A stretch of 64,000 nt of DNA from Ulota crispa (lineage: Eukaryota; Streptophyta; Bryopsida; Orthotrichales; Orthotrichaceae). Positions 52,468 to 64,000 of this stretch are shown here, piece after piece. Both the position numbers and the translations under genes were made by a program. Within the stretch, counting starts at the first letter, position 1, and each line of letters starts with the position of its first letter. The stretch covers positions 14,108,471 through 14,172,470 of the forward strand of contig OY987247.1 of assembly GCA_963920765.1 (NCBI GenBank). Reading direction: 5' to 3'. The notes under the pieces were generated by a model. It saw nothing but the letters and a program-made list of their open reading frames with translations. It did not search any database and was not told the origin of the DNA.

Positions 52468-54040
52468 GTGCAACTTAGAGCCGCTTCACACTATAACCAA
52501 AGGTCAAAAGGTTGTCAATTTCCACTAATTGGATTGAAAGAAGTTAAGAGTTTGGCACTTTGGCCTCTCAATACTTCATATCAAAGGCCAAACCGCCAAA
52601 ATCCAAAGTCCCTGACCTTACATGACATTTTTTTATATCCAAAACAACAATTTCTTGTCAAAAGAAGTTTGGGTTAAGCAAAAACAGAAACCCAAATTAT
52701 GGTTGAGAGGTCATCAAATTTCTTTTCATAAAGTAATTAAAGCTAACAAGATCTTGATCATTAGATTTGGAAAATCATTGACAAATAAATGATACAACTT
52801 TGAACTTTGAGCTTGATCTTAGGAGGCTTCACACTGTGATCATTCAAGTTAAGAAACCATGGAAATTCATTGCCAAGAGTTTGAATTTTGAAATTGGCCT
52901 TTGAAGGCTTCATGCTAAGCTTGGTCAAAGGTTTCTAAAACAATATTTTATTGCCTATTTCTTCAGCACATTTGTTTAGCCTCTCTACAAAGTTTGGCCA
53001 CTTAATCGGATGTCCTCTTCACCTGGTCGGACATAGTGTGAAGTGGCCCTTGGCCATTGCCCTTTAAGATTTTTGCTTGTTAAGAGCGGGTTTAGTGATG
53101 ACATTGTAGGGGATGTTGTTGTGACTCGCAAGTTGCAACACGTCAGTTTCGCTTTCAACAAAATGACGTCATTTTGCAAGTCATTTTTATAAGCTTAGTA
53201 CAGATGCAGAAGCCGCGCATGAAACTCTTGGTGGTGAGAAATGTACCTACTTAAAAAGACCAACATCTGCGCGTGCAATGCGTAGAAATCTAAATAATTT
53301 CTACGTCTTTTACACCTGGTAGTTACCAACAGCGTCAACTTTGTTTTATGTTCAGGCCAATAATTGCGACATTCTAGTACACTAAGCTCTAAAATTTAGG
53401 AATGGTGTAGATTTCAAGACGCCCATCTAAAGAAGTGTCCACTTATACGACGAAATTGACGATGCAAACTCTGGCACACAGCTGTAAGTTCTAGAATCTA
53501 GTGAACGTAGATCTGAGCACCGCACCGCTCTTTCTTCGTAGGGAATGTCAAATGGGTGCTTCTTCCAAGTTTCGAGCGTTATCCTAAGGAGTTTTAATTT
53601 GCAGCCACACGTGCCCAGCACATTATGTGCATGCGTGCATGGCAGCATCTGAATTTTCAGAGGAGATGCATGAATGTTGCGAATAATCAGCAAGTTGATG
53701 CTGAAGTTGGTAAAGCTACCGCCCGCCATTTGACTGTGCGCACAACCTTGAGGACTCATGGTGCGACTCCCTTTGTAATCAGGTCTCACACTCCCCCCAG
53801 TCCACCACCGAAGTTCCAAAGAAGACACCAGTTTTAAGACTCCTGGTTGAGATCGATCAAACTTCCGAGCTGCCCGCAAATATTAAACTCAAAAAAACGA
53901 GAAACAAATTAACTGTGATTTTTTTTTAATGGTTTGTCGTTTATTGGGTCCAACATGGAAGTTCACTCTTGGAAGGAAAGCTGAACAGGTGGCTGTTACA
54001 TGGTTGAGATTCCGGGAGAATGAGAATCGCAGTGACGAAG
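52468..54040. other. gene-free stretch
   Basis: Mixed composition, somewhat GC-richer from 53190 to 53880. The longest frame (53427-53879 minus, 150 codons) shows no domain and no splice-supported extension. Nothing recognised. Confidence 0.5.
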
Positions 54041-54044
54041 ATAT

Positions 54045-54290
54045 AACCCCATATTAGGTAGATATGGAGTATGCGCTTATTTATGGAGTCTTATTTAAAA
54101 TCAACTTCTTCATGGGAAGGAAAAGAATTTAAAAGTTATTGTAGCAAAATTATGAGAAGCTTAATATGACAAGTGTGCATTGTAGTAATATGGGAAAAAC
54201 AGGTCGATGACACATTATACCAGCTTGAAAACATGATACTTAACGCTCCTCATATAGTTGCATAACTCCATATCTACCTAATATCCCGTT
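54045..54290. mobile_element. MITE with AACCCCATATTAGG-type ends
   Basis: 246 bp. The left end AACCCCATATTAGGTAGATA pairs with the right end TATCTACCTAATATCCCGTT; ATAT is present on both sides (54041-54044, 54291-54294). The superfamily is unclear because the duplication could be two or four bases. Confidence 0.65.
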
Positions 54291-54900
54291 ATATGTTAAC
54301 GTTTCCCGCATCCTCTGTCAACTCCGTACGCCGGCCACCCAGGCACCGGCTGCACTCAAATTTGTCAGTTCGACGTGTTCGTGCGGAATGCAGCGGTGCC
54401 CCGAAGCGTGAGTGCGAAGTTTTCGATCGATACTAGATACTAGTATAATACGAAGACTTTGAGGTGCCAATACTAATGAATGACACTACAGTACCGTTTA
54501 AACTGTCTTCAGCTGTGTCTGCTCTCGTACATTCGAAGAAGCGGTGATGTGCACCGCTTTTTTTACTGTCATGGCCTGATGGCCCTGCCACAGTCAGTCA
54601 GAATTCTAGTGCTAGTGTGGATAGGGGCTGCTACTGATGATGATCGAAGGCAGGACCACAGAAAGCTGGAAATTGCCTGGCAGAGCTCTTTTTTGAACCA
54701 GCCAGGGCTTGTGCACATGGGAACATTGGGAAGGGGTGGTGTTGCCCGAAACCTTTGTGGTGCGCAGTTCTCAACCGTCAACCGCTCCCTCCCTTCCGGT
54801 CCTTCCGCTGGTTGTGACAACCGACTGACACAGATTGTGCTGCGTAGTACGTACCCCACAAGGGTGTAGGGCTTTCGACACCTAGTCACCTACCACTCTA

Positions 54901-54980
54901 AACACCATATTCGTTAAACACCATATTCGTTAATCACCATATTCGTTAAACACCATATTCGTTAAACACCATATTCGTTA
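54901..54980 (+). repeat. five tandem 16-bp repeats
   Basis: AACACCATATTCGTTA occurs five times head to tail; the third copy starts AT instead of AA. The same word, with small changes, is the terminal sequence of the inverted repeats further right, so the array seems to be a local amplification of that end. Confidence 0.95.
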
Positions 54981-55200
54981 ATTTGGGAAAAAAAGATGTC
55001 CCACTCATAACATTCAGTAGCCTAAAGAGAGGCTGCTTTTCTCTCTCTTCAAGTATCATCTATGAATTTTATTTTGATTTTTTTTTTTTTTTTTTTTTCT
55101 AACATGGTTGGCTCCCCACATTGACGTATGTGCACTAAACTAAGCCTCTCTTTCATAAACCATCTGAAAAATTTAACCAAGTGTCCCCATAATCAAAGAT

Positions 55201-55285
55201 GGGTGTGGAATATTCCACACCATTTCATGATTTTCATCCAACCATTCCATCCATAGGATGGAATGGTGTGGAAGATTCCACACCC
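55201..55285. repeat. 85-bp fold-back hairpin
   Basis: GGGTGTGGAATATTCCACAC at the left pairs with GTGTGGAAGATTCCACACCC at the right, and each half is itself palindromic. It is probably a tiny MITE. No clear target duplication. Confidence 0.7.
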
Positions 55286-55609
55286 TCCAAGGCAGCTCAC
55301 AGTTGTGCTACTAAATGTTATGCTTTGTACTCCACCTTAAACCCAAAAAGTTACCTTAAACTCAATTCAAAGGTATCAGATTTAGTTTAAGCCACTAAGA
55401 TTTTTTCCCTCACAAATTCCTCCTCTAAGTTGAGGACCCGTGTACAAAAAAAAACGCTAAGCAAGGTTTTAGGTGGCCACCTAAAACTTTCACCTCAAAA
55501 TTTGAAAGTCCCAAAATGTACCGTTTTTCCCAAATTAACAAATATGGTGTTTCTATCAATTTCAAAGCGAACAAGGGCAATGAGTCTAATAATTCTAATA
55601 TTTATTTAT

Positions 55610-56999
55610 GGGAAAATATCAAAAATAGGCCTGGCCATATATCAAAAATAGGCTTGACATTTGAAAAATATCAAATGTAGGCCTTGCAACTCTAGCGGCC
55701 AAACATTGCGCATGTCTATTTATTTCTAAATTAAATTGGTTTGTGGTAGCTTTGTTTATAGCAACCAAGACCATGGTTAACGTCATATTTGTCAATTTGG
55801 GAAGAAACCCTAATTTTGGGAATGAACTAGGTTTAAGGTAACCAAGTTAAATGGTTAAGGTGAAGTACAACTTATGAATTTGATTTTTCCAATTTAATGA
55901 ATATGGTGTTGGACCGTTGGTTGTCACATTGGACCGTTTGCATGTCCGCTTGCTTGTACACTCAAAGTGTCTAATTGAGCTCATGGTCTATCTAATGTAG
56001 TTAACTCATAGTTGACTTCAACAAAATGATAAAATATGACAAAAAAACTTATCCCATACATCCTAGTGATACTTGTTGTTGCCAACATGCAATCAAGATG
56101 TGGATTTAAGCCATATCAAGTATTAAAAATGAAAAGCAAGAGTTTAATTCTTCTTATTTTAGGTCAAAAATCCTTAAAATGTCCTAAAAAACAAGAGAAC
56201 ACAGACATGTCTGTCCATGTTGTTTGTTTTGTACGTTTGCATTTGTTGTCCAACAACCAAATCTCATCCAAAGTAACAATCATGATTAAAACCATCGCAT
56301 TAATAGCAATATATGACTTTGAAATTCTTTGTTCTTTAGTATGAGTGCATGTTTTTTAAGTTGGCTTTGTGATTGATGAGTATTTGGTATTAGCATGGTT
56401 ACATCAAATGCAACCTCCTCTTGTTCTTCTAATTCCAGAAAGTCCCTTTGCAACACAAGATGCACAATCTCTTCATATGATTCTTGGTGACACAATGTTG
56501 TGAAGCACTTGTGCATATAAACATGTCATCCACTTCTTGCCTATAAAGGCACACTTGCAACATGATGATAGAGGATACCATTATGTTGTCATTTGTAGCA
56601 CGTGCAAGTTTTATAAAAAGAGTAAGGAATTTCAAAGCACACTAAACGCCATATTCATTAAATTGAGGAAACCAAATTCCCAAGTTGTACTTCACCTTAA
56701 CCATTTAACTCGGTTTAAGGTGCTTACCTTAAACCTAGTTCATTCCCAAAATCAGGGTTTCTTCCCAAATTAACAAATATGACGTTACTAATGACTAAAA
56801 ATTGCAATTGATGCAGTGGTCTTGAAGTTGGTGATTATAACTCTATAAGTAAAGCTACCACAAAGGCACAAACCAGTTTAAATAGACAATTATGCACAAT
56901 GTTTTGGCTACTAAAGTTGCAAGGCTTGCTTTTGATATTTGGTGAGGTTTACTTTTGGTATTTCTTAAATTATGTCAGGCCTATTTTCAATATTTTCCG
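55610..56999. mobile_element. non-autonomous Mutator-like element, 9-bp TSD
   Basis: 1390 bp with long imperfect terminal inverted repeats (55610-55917 and 56640-56999). The outer ends are GGGAAAATATCAAAAATAGG and CCTATTTTCAATATTTTCC. The flanks are identical nine-mers TTTATTTAT at 55601-55609 and 57000-57008. Long TIRs, GGG ends and a 9-bp duplication define the Mutator superfamily. The interior (about 55920-56640) holds a coding-like fragment, also found at 46 and 51 kb, but no MuDR transposase. Confidence 0.88.
55925..56215 (-). pseudogene. coding-like fragment, copy 3 of 3, inside the MULE
   Basis: The minus strand reads YGLNPHLDCMLATTSITRM, then VNYELTTLDRP and VQASGHANGP, with stops and frame changes between. 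It lies between the two terminal repeats of the Mutator-like element, so it may be host or transposon coding sequence captured by it. Confidence 0.45.
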
Positions 57000-57439
57000 T
57001 TTATTTATCTGCCGTCCTTCACATGGACAGCAATACTTTAGTAGTTGAAACGCAATTTAGTATGGGTCAAAAATTTCAAGTATTTTTTAGTCTATTGGTC
57101 ATCGACATGCATAATGCCATATTAGTTAATTTGGGAACTATTTGGGATTTCTGAAGGTTTAAGGTGATCACCTTAAACCAAGTTTTAGGTTTAAGCAACT
57201 TTTTTTTTGGTACACGTGTCCTCATGTGTAAGGAGGAATTTGTGAGGGAAAAAATTTTAGTGGCTCAGATCAAATCTAATACCTTCAAATATGGTTTAAG
57301 ATAACTTTTGGGTTTAAGGTGAAGTTCAATTTGGGAACCGCGTTTTCCACTTTTCCGAATTTAACAAATATGGAGTTGCATACTCAACCGTGCTAGAAAG
57401 TTTGAAATTTTCAGTTTTGCATGGAAAAGAGTGTATTAA

Positions 57440-58363
57440 CCCGTAAATGCCCAAGGCCAAGGCTATTTTCCTTGTTTCAAGAAGGCATTTTGGAAGTTTT
57501 CAAATTGTAGTTTTATCATTATTAAAAATTGATAGAAAAGTGTAACCATATGATTTTGAACTTTAAGGCTTGTAGATGGTGCCATGGTGCTGTCAAAAAA
57601 ATCCCAAAATACCACACAGATGTTAAGAAAGTTGTGACTAATTGTGAATGAAAATAGAGTTTATTATTATATTGCAAGTTCCTAAAAATTGTTATGCCAA
57701 AATGACAACTTTTGTGTTCAAATTTGGAAAACAACTAATTATGATTATTTAGGTTATTTAAAATTTATTATTGTTTCTTCAAAATTAATGGCTCTCCTTC
57801 CAAAGCCATATCAAAAATTTCACAAATGAGCTTGTAATGTAGCTGTCATTCTATCAACAAGTTACCACTTCATACAATAGGAAATTTTAGCTCAAATTAT
57901 TGGTTAAAAATCATTATGAACAAAGAGAATTCAATGGTAGATAAATTTGAGTTTTTTTAAAAGAGACATCCCAAGTTCCCAAGTTCCCAAGTGAAATTAG
58001 CTCAAAAATACATGTGGATTTTATTATATGATGATTTTACACAAAAGGCCCCTCGTTACCTAATGGGGATCTTGACTTTATTTTCAACTTGGTGCCTATT
58101 TTTCTAAAGTGCAAGCTAGTCATAGTCTCATAGGCTCTTTAGTGATGTTTTTAGCACAATTTTTAGTGCCCAACAAGCAGGCTTGCAATTCAGCTTCCAC
58201 AAAAAAAATTGGAATGTATTATGGAGAACCTTAAATCAAATATTGAAACTAACTTCAAACTAGCGCTTCTCCAAAATAAAAATTGAACATCCAAATTTTT
58301 GCCTTCAATAAAATCTCAGAGTTTACTTGAACACCAAAATTTGGTTCCTTAGGCATTTAGGGG
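57440..58363 (+). mobile_element. TTAA-family MITE, subfamily B
   Basis: 924 bp from CCCGTAAATGCCCAAGGCC to GGCATTTAGGGG, flanked by TTAA (57436-57439 and 58364-58367). The body follows 27018-28101 (GGAAGTTTT, GATTTTGAACTTTAAGGCTT or near variants, and CAAATGAGCTTG). Confidence 0.8.
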
Positions 58364-58367
58364 TTAA

Positions 58368-59545
58368 ATGTTTGAACCCATTTCCAAATTCTCTTTGCCT
58401 CTGTAAATCTGTAAACCAGCAACCTAAGATAAGCAACCCTTGAGGGACTAGTACAGTCACAACTTTGATAAATTTTACCTTCTCCTTTTACAATTAGTCA
58501 AGATGCTTGAACGATGAACGACATAATTTATAGTTTTTGGACATTAGGATGCTTCTAACTGGTTGAAATTTAGTACAACAAGTTGCTAGATGGCATGCAC
58601 AAATCTAAGGGCATCTCCTATAGATTGCTTTGCAACACTTGGATAAATGAGATTTCATTGGGAGAATGACGCGAACCTTCACTATGAGGCTTGAAGTTTT
58701 TTTGCAACCATGAAACCTTCAAGGCTTGCACGTGCATTACAACAAATCGCAAACAAAACATATGGGTACACCTGGCTATGAAGTGGGGGCGTGCTTGAAC
58801 AGTGCGTGAACAGTGCTTGTCACGGACAGTGAAGGGGACTTGCCGAAAGCTTAAATTTGACAAGAATGCGGCTCAATCTGAAGGCCCCACGACCTGCACA
58901 AGGACATGTCAAATGTTGTTAGGGATTGAAAAAGAGGAAACCGTTACGACTGCGGAACACGGGGCTTAGATAGCATGCTGCAAGACATGCTCTAAGTGCC
59001 GTGCCGTTCCCCGGCTTCTAATATTTTCCAGGCATTGGTGAAGATGCTCTTGCAAACGCGGTGTAGTCACTGTACTGAGAATTGATCCGAGGCATCTGCC
59101 AAAGGGGGACAATCACGTGGGACAATAATTCTTGTACTCCTTGAAGCTCGTCCACACGATGTTCGTCGTTGTGAAAACCCTAAAACCGCAACCTCGGCTT
59201 GACGTGACCCAAGTCAAACCGTGATAAAGCTGGATCCGCAATAATTTCCGTGCCGGCCCCAAGTGACGTGTAGCTCAATTGCGGTCACAACGTCACTGCT
59301 GCTGCCGCTCTCCTGGTATGATGTAGACAAGGTACACTAAGGTAGAAATATCATAAACGGTTAAAATAAGCCCTCTAAGATATGGGGAATTTCTTCAGAA
59401 ATTAAGCTCAATCTGTGTAGAAGCAAGGATAAGGAAGAGTGAAAAAAAAAAAAAAAAAAAAAAAATTCAAAAATGAATACGAATATTTCATGCAATATAA
59501 ATGTGGATTTAAGGTTTTGACCTATTTTGGTTTCATAGGTGCATC
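58368..59545. other. gene-free stretch, GC-richer centre, poly(A) tract
   Basis: 58860-59330 has raised GC but no open frame with a recognisable product. A run of about 24 A residues lies at 59442-59465; it might be a retroposon tail, but no element body or flanking duplication was found. Confidence 0.45.
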
Positions 59546-59549
59546 TTAA

Positions 59550-60479
59550 CCCCTAAAGGACGGAGCCATTTTTTTTAGTGAAAAAGATTGAAAACTGCCA
59601 CTTTGGGGGGAATGAGAGGACTGGTATTTATTTTTATTTTATTTTGAAACTCAACCGTAGGATCTTGCTCTAGACAGCATGAGGTACTTGGGAAAAAAAA
59701 TTGAGCTTATTCCAAATGACAAGGAGTGAGATTTTTACAAATGAAGTGAAGAAAAAAGGTTTTTTTTCATACTACTTAAAAATTTCAGATGCCATTGACC
59801 ACTCCTATATCAAAAAATTTGCTCTACGCAAAGTTGAGGTTTTTTTTCTCAAGTAGAAGACCAAGTTAGGTATATGTGGGAGAATTTCCAAATCAATTGG
59901 AACTATACAATACATAGGAAAAATCAATAAATAAAAAGAAGTAGAGAATGGGTCAAAACACTAAATTGTTAAGAATTTAATTATTGAAATGAAAAATGCA
60001 AATTCCAACGGTTGTAATGTTGTAACAAACAATCTACTTCCTTCAGTTTAGTTTTTTTTCCAAAATATTAAAAATTGAGTAAAATAAATGACTTCAAAGA
60101 TTATTTTAGAGTATAGAATCCATAATTGCCCGCAAACAAAAACTCCTTATAACTTTCATGTCATTGATTGAAATTGAATGATTCAAAGCTTCTCACCTAT
60201 ATAAAAATCTAAAAAACCAGTTTCAAAATTTTATTTTAAAAATGTATAATTTTTAAAGAAGTTTTTGGGCTGCCTCAATGGGTAGCCCTCCCCAAAATTT
60301 CAAAAAAACATGTATAACTTCTTCAATGAATGTCGGAATGAAGAAAAAATTTAATGCCCACATAGATCTTTGAATTCTCCATCTCCAAAAAAGTTTCAGA
60401 AAATTACATAAAGAAGTTTACTCATAGGTATATGACTGAAACCCAAACGGTCTCCAAAGTGACAACGATCCTTTAGGGG
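59550..60479 (+). mobile_element. TTAA-family MITE, subfamily A
   Basis: 930 bp from CCCCTAAAGGACGGAGCC to GATCCTTTAGGGG, flanked by TTAA (59546-59549 and 60480-60483). Collinear with 13442-14430, including CACTTTGGGGGGAATGAG near the left end and TTGGGCTGCC toward the right. Confidence 0.85.
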
Positions 60480-60645
60480 TTAAACGGCTACCTCTAGAAC
60501 CTTGTTCTGAAACAAGTTTGAACCAATCAAATGTGAGGAAATAGCACCTTTTCAAAATCTTTATCAAAGCTAACTCTTGTTGGTTTTAGAACAATCTACA
60601 CTACTGTTATTGGGGAGTGATCATTTATGGTATTTCTACCTTAAG

Positions 60646-60870
60646 AGTCAGTTTCCATGGGGGGGGGATGCTAGAGAGGTCCAAGCTAGACTTCTAGCCT
60701 TTGATTTTGCAAAAGTTGATTTGCAATCCTAGAGGTATGGAGTCATGGACCCTTGATTGGAGGTTCTTTTCTAAACCCTATGTCCAATAAAAATTTCAAA
60801 ATTTTTCTTTGACTTTGCCCGGGTCATCTTGGAGGCCCTCTTTAGGTCTGGTTCCTATGGAAATTGGCCC
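60646..60870. mobile_element. Tourist/PIF-Harbinger-like MITE
   Basis: 225 bp with ends GAGTCAGTTTCCATGGG and TCCTATGGAAATTGGCCC, flanked by TAA (60643-60645, 60871-60873). Related to 52255-52464; the interior of both carries CCTTTGATTTTG(C/G). Confidence 0.75.
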
Positions 60871-61075
60871 TAAGATAAACAAAGGTTTGGGAAATGTTTG
60901 AGATTTTTCGGTTGATTTCCTTTAATTCTTGTATTGAACCAATTTATCAAGGAACTATATCTGTTATTTTCTCTATTTCATAATATACAAAAAAAATAGA
61001 TTTTCAACTAGGTTTTTAGCTGATGTTTGTAAATCAGTGCAAATGGATTTTTTTCATTTCAACCAACTGGTTTTG

Positions 61076-61355
61076 TACTAGCTGCGAGTTCTTCCCAAAT
61101 TATGAGGTAAACACACCCAATTCCGACCATCTACCCAATATTGTTCATATGTTTTTAAGGTGGTAGTTTTAGTTTTGAAATCTATGGAAGCCGTAGATAG
61201 CTTATATTCTATATTACAAAATAAGCTATCTACGGTATTGTTAGATTTTCAATACCAAAATCACCCCCCTAGAAACATATAAATGACATTGGATAGGTGG
61301 TCAAAATTGGGTATGTTTACCTTAGACATAACTTTCTCTAATAGGTTTCCAAAGT
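61076..61355. repeat. long fold-back hairpin
   Basis: Perfect 15-base arms CCGTAGATAGCTTAT (61191-61205) and ATAAGCTATCTACGG (61221-61235) form the core. Pairing continues outward, imperfectly, for about 130 bases per arm (AAACACACCCAATT on the left against AATTGGGTATGTTT on the right). Probably an old MITE; target duplication not resolved. Confidence 0.7.
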
Positions 61356-61499
61356 TGATCCCCATGTTTGAGATGATTATCATTTGTGGCCAATTTCCAT
61401 TAATAATCGGAACTAGAGGCTCATTTAAGCTGGAGGCTAGAGGTCCAATCTTGGATCCTTTCAACCATCCAATAGAAATCGGCACTCATTCTAAATCCA

Positions 61500-64000
61500 A
61501 ACTGGAGTAGTGAACACTACTTGCACAATCAAATTTTGCCACATGTCGGTTGTTAAGCTAATTTTAAAAAGCATGGATTAGGACTATCAATTATCATTAG
61601 AAAAACACATCCAAGAAGTTTCAAGGTTAGTCTATAATTACTTGTAGGGTAAATGAGTTGTAACTTTGCCCTTTAATATAAAGTGATTTACAATACTTTT
61701 TCCCATAAAAACAACTTATTATGATAGTTTGTTGAAAAGCAAATCTTACGAATTTTTTTTTTGAATTTTTCAAGACTTTGCAGTATCCCAAATTATTAAG
61801 TGGTGTCGGATTGAAAAGAACACACCTTGAGAACACACATGGTGTCTAACTGCGATTGTACGTCGCTAATTAAAAAATGTTGTCAGTCTTTGATCTTCAC
61901 TCTTCAAATCTTCAGTTTTTTGTCTTTCATTGGCCTATCCTGTAACTGGTTCTAGAAGTATATGGGTCAAAATAAGGATAAGAGTCTACTAGATATGGAA
62001 CGGATAAATTGAGACAGCAAATACGAGCTGCCGTCTGTATGATAAGACCTTAAAATCAAATTCACGATCTGCTAGCCAGAAATCCAGATCGTGAGACTAG
62101 AACAAGTCTCAACCATGTGGGTGATCAATTTCACTTTGTCACTACAACAATAAATAAAGTTAAGTTTGGTTTAACCCAAACTGCCCGCAACAAAATTTAT
62201 AAAACAGAATGAAAATAAATTGACAAACGAGCCTCTAAAACCAACTAGAAATAATAAAGCCATTTCCCACACATATATAAAAATATACTCAAAACATTCA
62301 TCTTGAAATCTTCATATTTTCAGATTTTTAAATCTTCATGTCTTGAAGTCTTCATATTTTAATAAAAACAATAGAGAATATCACAATTAACAAATCCTAA
62401 AAAAGTTGCGACCTTCTATCTAGTGTCACAAATGGCTCAAAAATTCAAATGCTAAATATATTAGCATTATAAAAAGTCCTTTTAACTCTCTAATATCCTT
62501 CCAAATTTCAACTCAATCCAAACAATTGTCCAAAAGTTATGCAAGTTCAAAATAGAAACTTTTCTTCTTCCATGCAAACTAAATATTATATTTTTAATCC
62601 TCTATAACTTTTGTCCTACACACCACCCATATAAATGTGATATCAATTTGAAAATATGATATTACAGACTACAACTCGTAAATATTTCATTACAAATTAA
62701 AACACTATCTGAAAGTTCTAGTCAATTAAAGTTTGAGTCTCAATTTTTTAGAAAGCACTCAATCTTTCAATTTTTACACACCATAATTCCTTCAATAAAA
62801 CTCCAAATATAATGATTGACAATAATTTGGAAAGCTATAATTACAATCTATCACTCTAAAAATTTTAAAAAGAAAGTTCTATATTATTCAAAATTTGTAG
62901 CTCCTCAAAATTTTGGCTTTTTTTCAACAAAAAAGCAGCCACCTTCAATCTTTTACACCTCCATAACTTTCTCTTCCAACTTTCAAATTACAAATTCAAT
63001 GACCTTCAAAAAAGATAAAACCAAGATATTCACTTTTCTCAAATTTTGTTGCAAAATGATATATAAATCATAAGTTATAGCTTATCGAAGTCTTAGCCTT
63101 TTTTCATAATTTGATTTTTTAATTCCAAAATTCAAATCCTCATAACATTACATTCTAACTTCAAATCAAATTTGTAAACTCATTTTGAAAAGGTAATTAC
63201 ACAAAGAACCACTTTTTTAAATTTCAATTTAAAATCTTGTATGCACAGAAAGTTCTCTAATATCAAAGTTTTGAGGTTTCTTCTTTCTTCCAACCAACAT
63301 TTATACATTAACTTCCAATATACTAGAGATCCTCCTCTACTACTTTTGAATCCTATCTAAAGTAGGGGGGTAGAATTCATCAACCCATACCCCTCTCCAT
63401 TCTAACTCCATCATATATGTCAAATTTTTTCTTTTTTTACATTTTTCCCAATCATTTCTAAATCTTTAATATTTTAATTCAAACAAAGGCAAAATATATG
63501 AGCATTTCAAAATACCTAGATAAACATACAAAATAATTAATTATAAGATAAACACTATTATAAAATGGCAACGTGCCCTTGCAAGTATATAATAGCGTCA
63601 AACGTTTATCTTTAGTTGCCAAGTTGTGAACTTGATTAGTTGGAGAAGCGGACGTTTTTTGCTGCCCGCCAGTTTGAGTTTGAACCAAATCAGACTTGTT
63701 AAACGGTGATGGCGGCCCACAGTTTAGCACGCTAGAAAGGCAAGAAATTGGCTCAGCTAACCCGCTACCTAACTTCTTGTGTTGTGCATGTGAAACGACG
63801 GTGCAGCGCTTTGGAATCTATGGCAGCTGCGCTATCATCAAACCATAGTTCTTACCACGATCACCCTTTTTGCCGCGACTGTTGATTTATTGAAATCAAC
63901 ACAAATATAGATATATAATGTATATCTACATGATAGAAGAATCTCCATTAGGATAGCGGTCTGGTATGGGTATAAGTTTCTTAATAAAATATTTCAAAAT
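61500..64000. other. gene-free, strongly AT-rich stretch
   Basis: Mostly A/T-rich without genes. 63640-63850 is GC-richer and open in short frames but shows no domain. I see nothing else to report. Confidence 0.55.

Larger units (their letters stand above)
54961..57372. repeat. outer inverted repeat enclosing the Mutator-like element
   Basis: The left arm (about 55325-55556, perhaps starting at the 54.96-kb repeats and interrupted near 55.0-55.3 kb) pairs with the right arm 57115-57372. Shared words include CTTAAACCCAAAA, TTTTTTCCCTCACAAATTCC, GAGGAC(C/A)CGTGTAC and TTAACAAATATGG. An older fold-back element seems to have received the 55610-56999 element in its middle. Confidence 0.6.

Noticed and set aside
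53427..53879. 150-codon minus-strand open frame
   Set aside because: Peptide has no recognisable motif or repeat, and no flanking splice or promoter evidence supports it.
54901..54980. Regular short repeats considered as CRISPR-like
   Set aside because: The repeats abut with no spacers, in a eukaryotic genome.
59442..59465. Poly(A) tract as a retroposon tail
   Set aside because: No element body, no terminal duplication and no coding remnant next to it.

Overview
This is a eukaryotic nuclear window, most likely from a plant (streptophyte). Its one recognisable conserved gene is closest in sequence style to plant Prp43/DHX15 helicases. Introns are GT-AG and 0.26-1.0 kb long. The intergenic DNA is AT-rich and full of short non-autonomous DNA transposons of plant type. 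I cannot fix the lineage further from sequence alone.

Genes: two intact spliced genes, both on the + strand. The first (20277-24735, seven coding exons, 715 aa) is a DEAH-box RNA helicase with all motifs present. The second (34577-37610, three coding exons, 391 aa) has two N-terminal hydrophobic segments, an acidic stretch and proline-valine-glutamate repeats; I do not recognise its family. Gene remnants: a broken minus-strand coding region at the left edge (225-2235), a minus-strand remnant at 32780-33189, a hAT-transposase-like remnant near 40.2-40.5 kb, and a coding-like fragment present three times (46.1, 51.3 and 56 kb).

Layout. 0-2.3 kb broken minus-strand gene; 2.6 kb (TA)n; 3.0-3.7 kb 366-bp direct duplication; 4.9-6.4 kb degenerate ~50-bp tandem array; 7-10.6 kb AT-rich with a GC-rich islet; 10.6-19.3 kb transposon cluster (TTAA elements, a 0.7-kb fold-back, GGGAAAA hairpins); 20.3-24.7 kb helicase; 26.1-32 kb two diverged copies of a host repeat carrying nested insertions; 33.5-37.6 kb second gene; 37.6-46 kb AT-rich with scattered remnants; 46-57.4 kb repeats, Tourist-like MITEs and a 1.4-kb Mutator-like element; 57.4-61.4 kb more TTAA and Tourist-like elements; 61.5-64 kb AT-rich with nothing recognised.

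Most notable: a family of about ten elements with termini TTAA-CCCCTAAAGG...CCTTTAGGGG-TTAA. Uninserted paralogous sites inside this same window show duplication of TTAA, the signature of the piggyBac superfamily. The same empty-site logic supports a TA-inserting Emigrant/pogo-like element and a Mutator-like element with a 9-bp duplication. None of the elements here encodes a transposase I can read.
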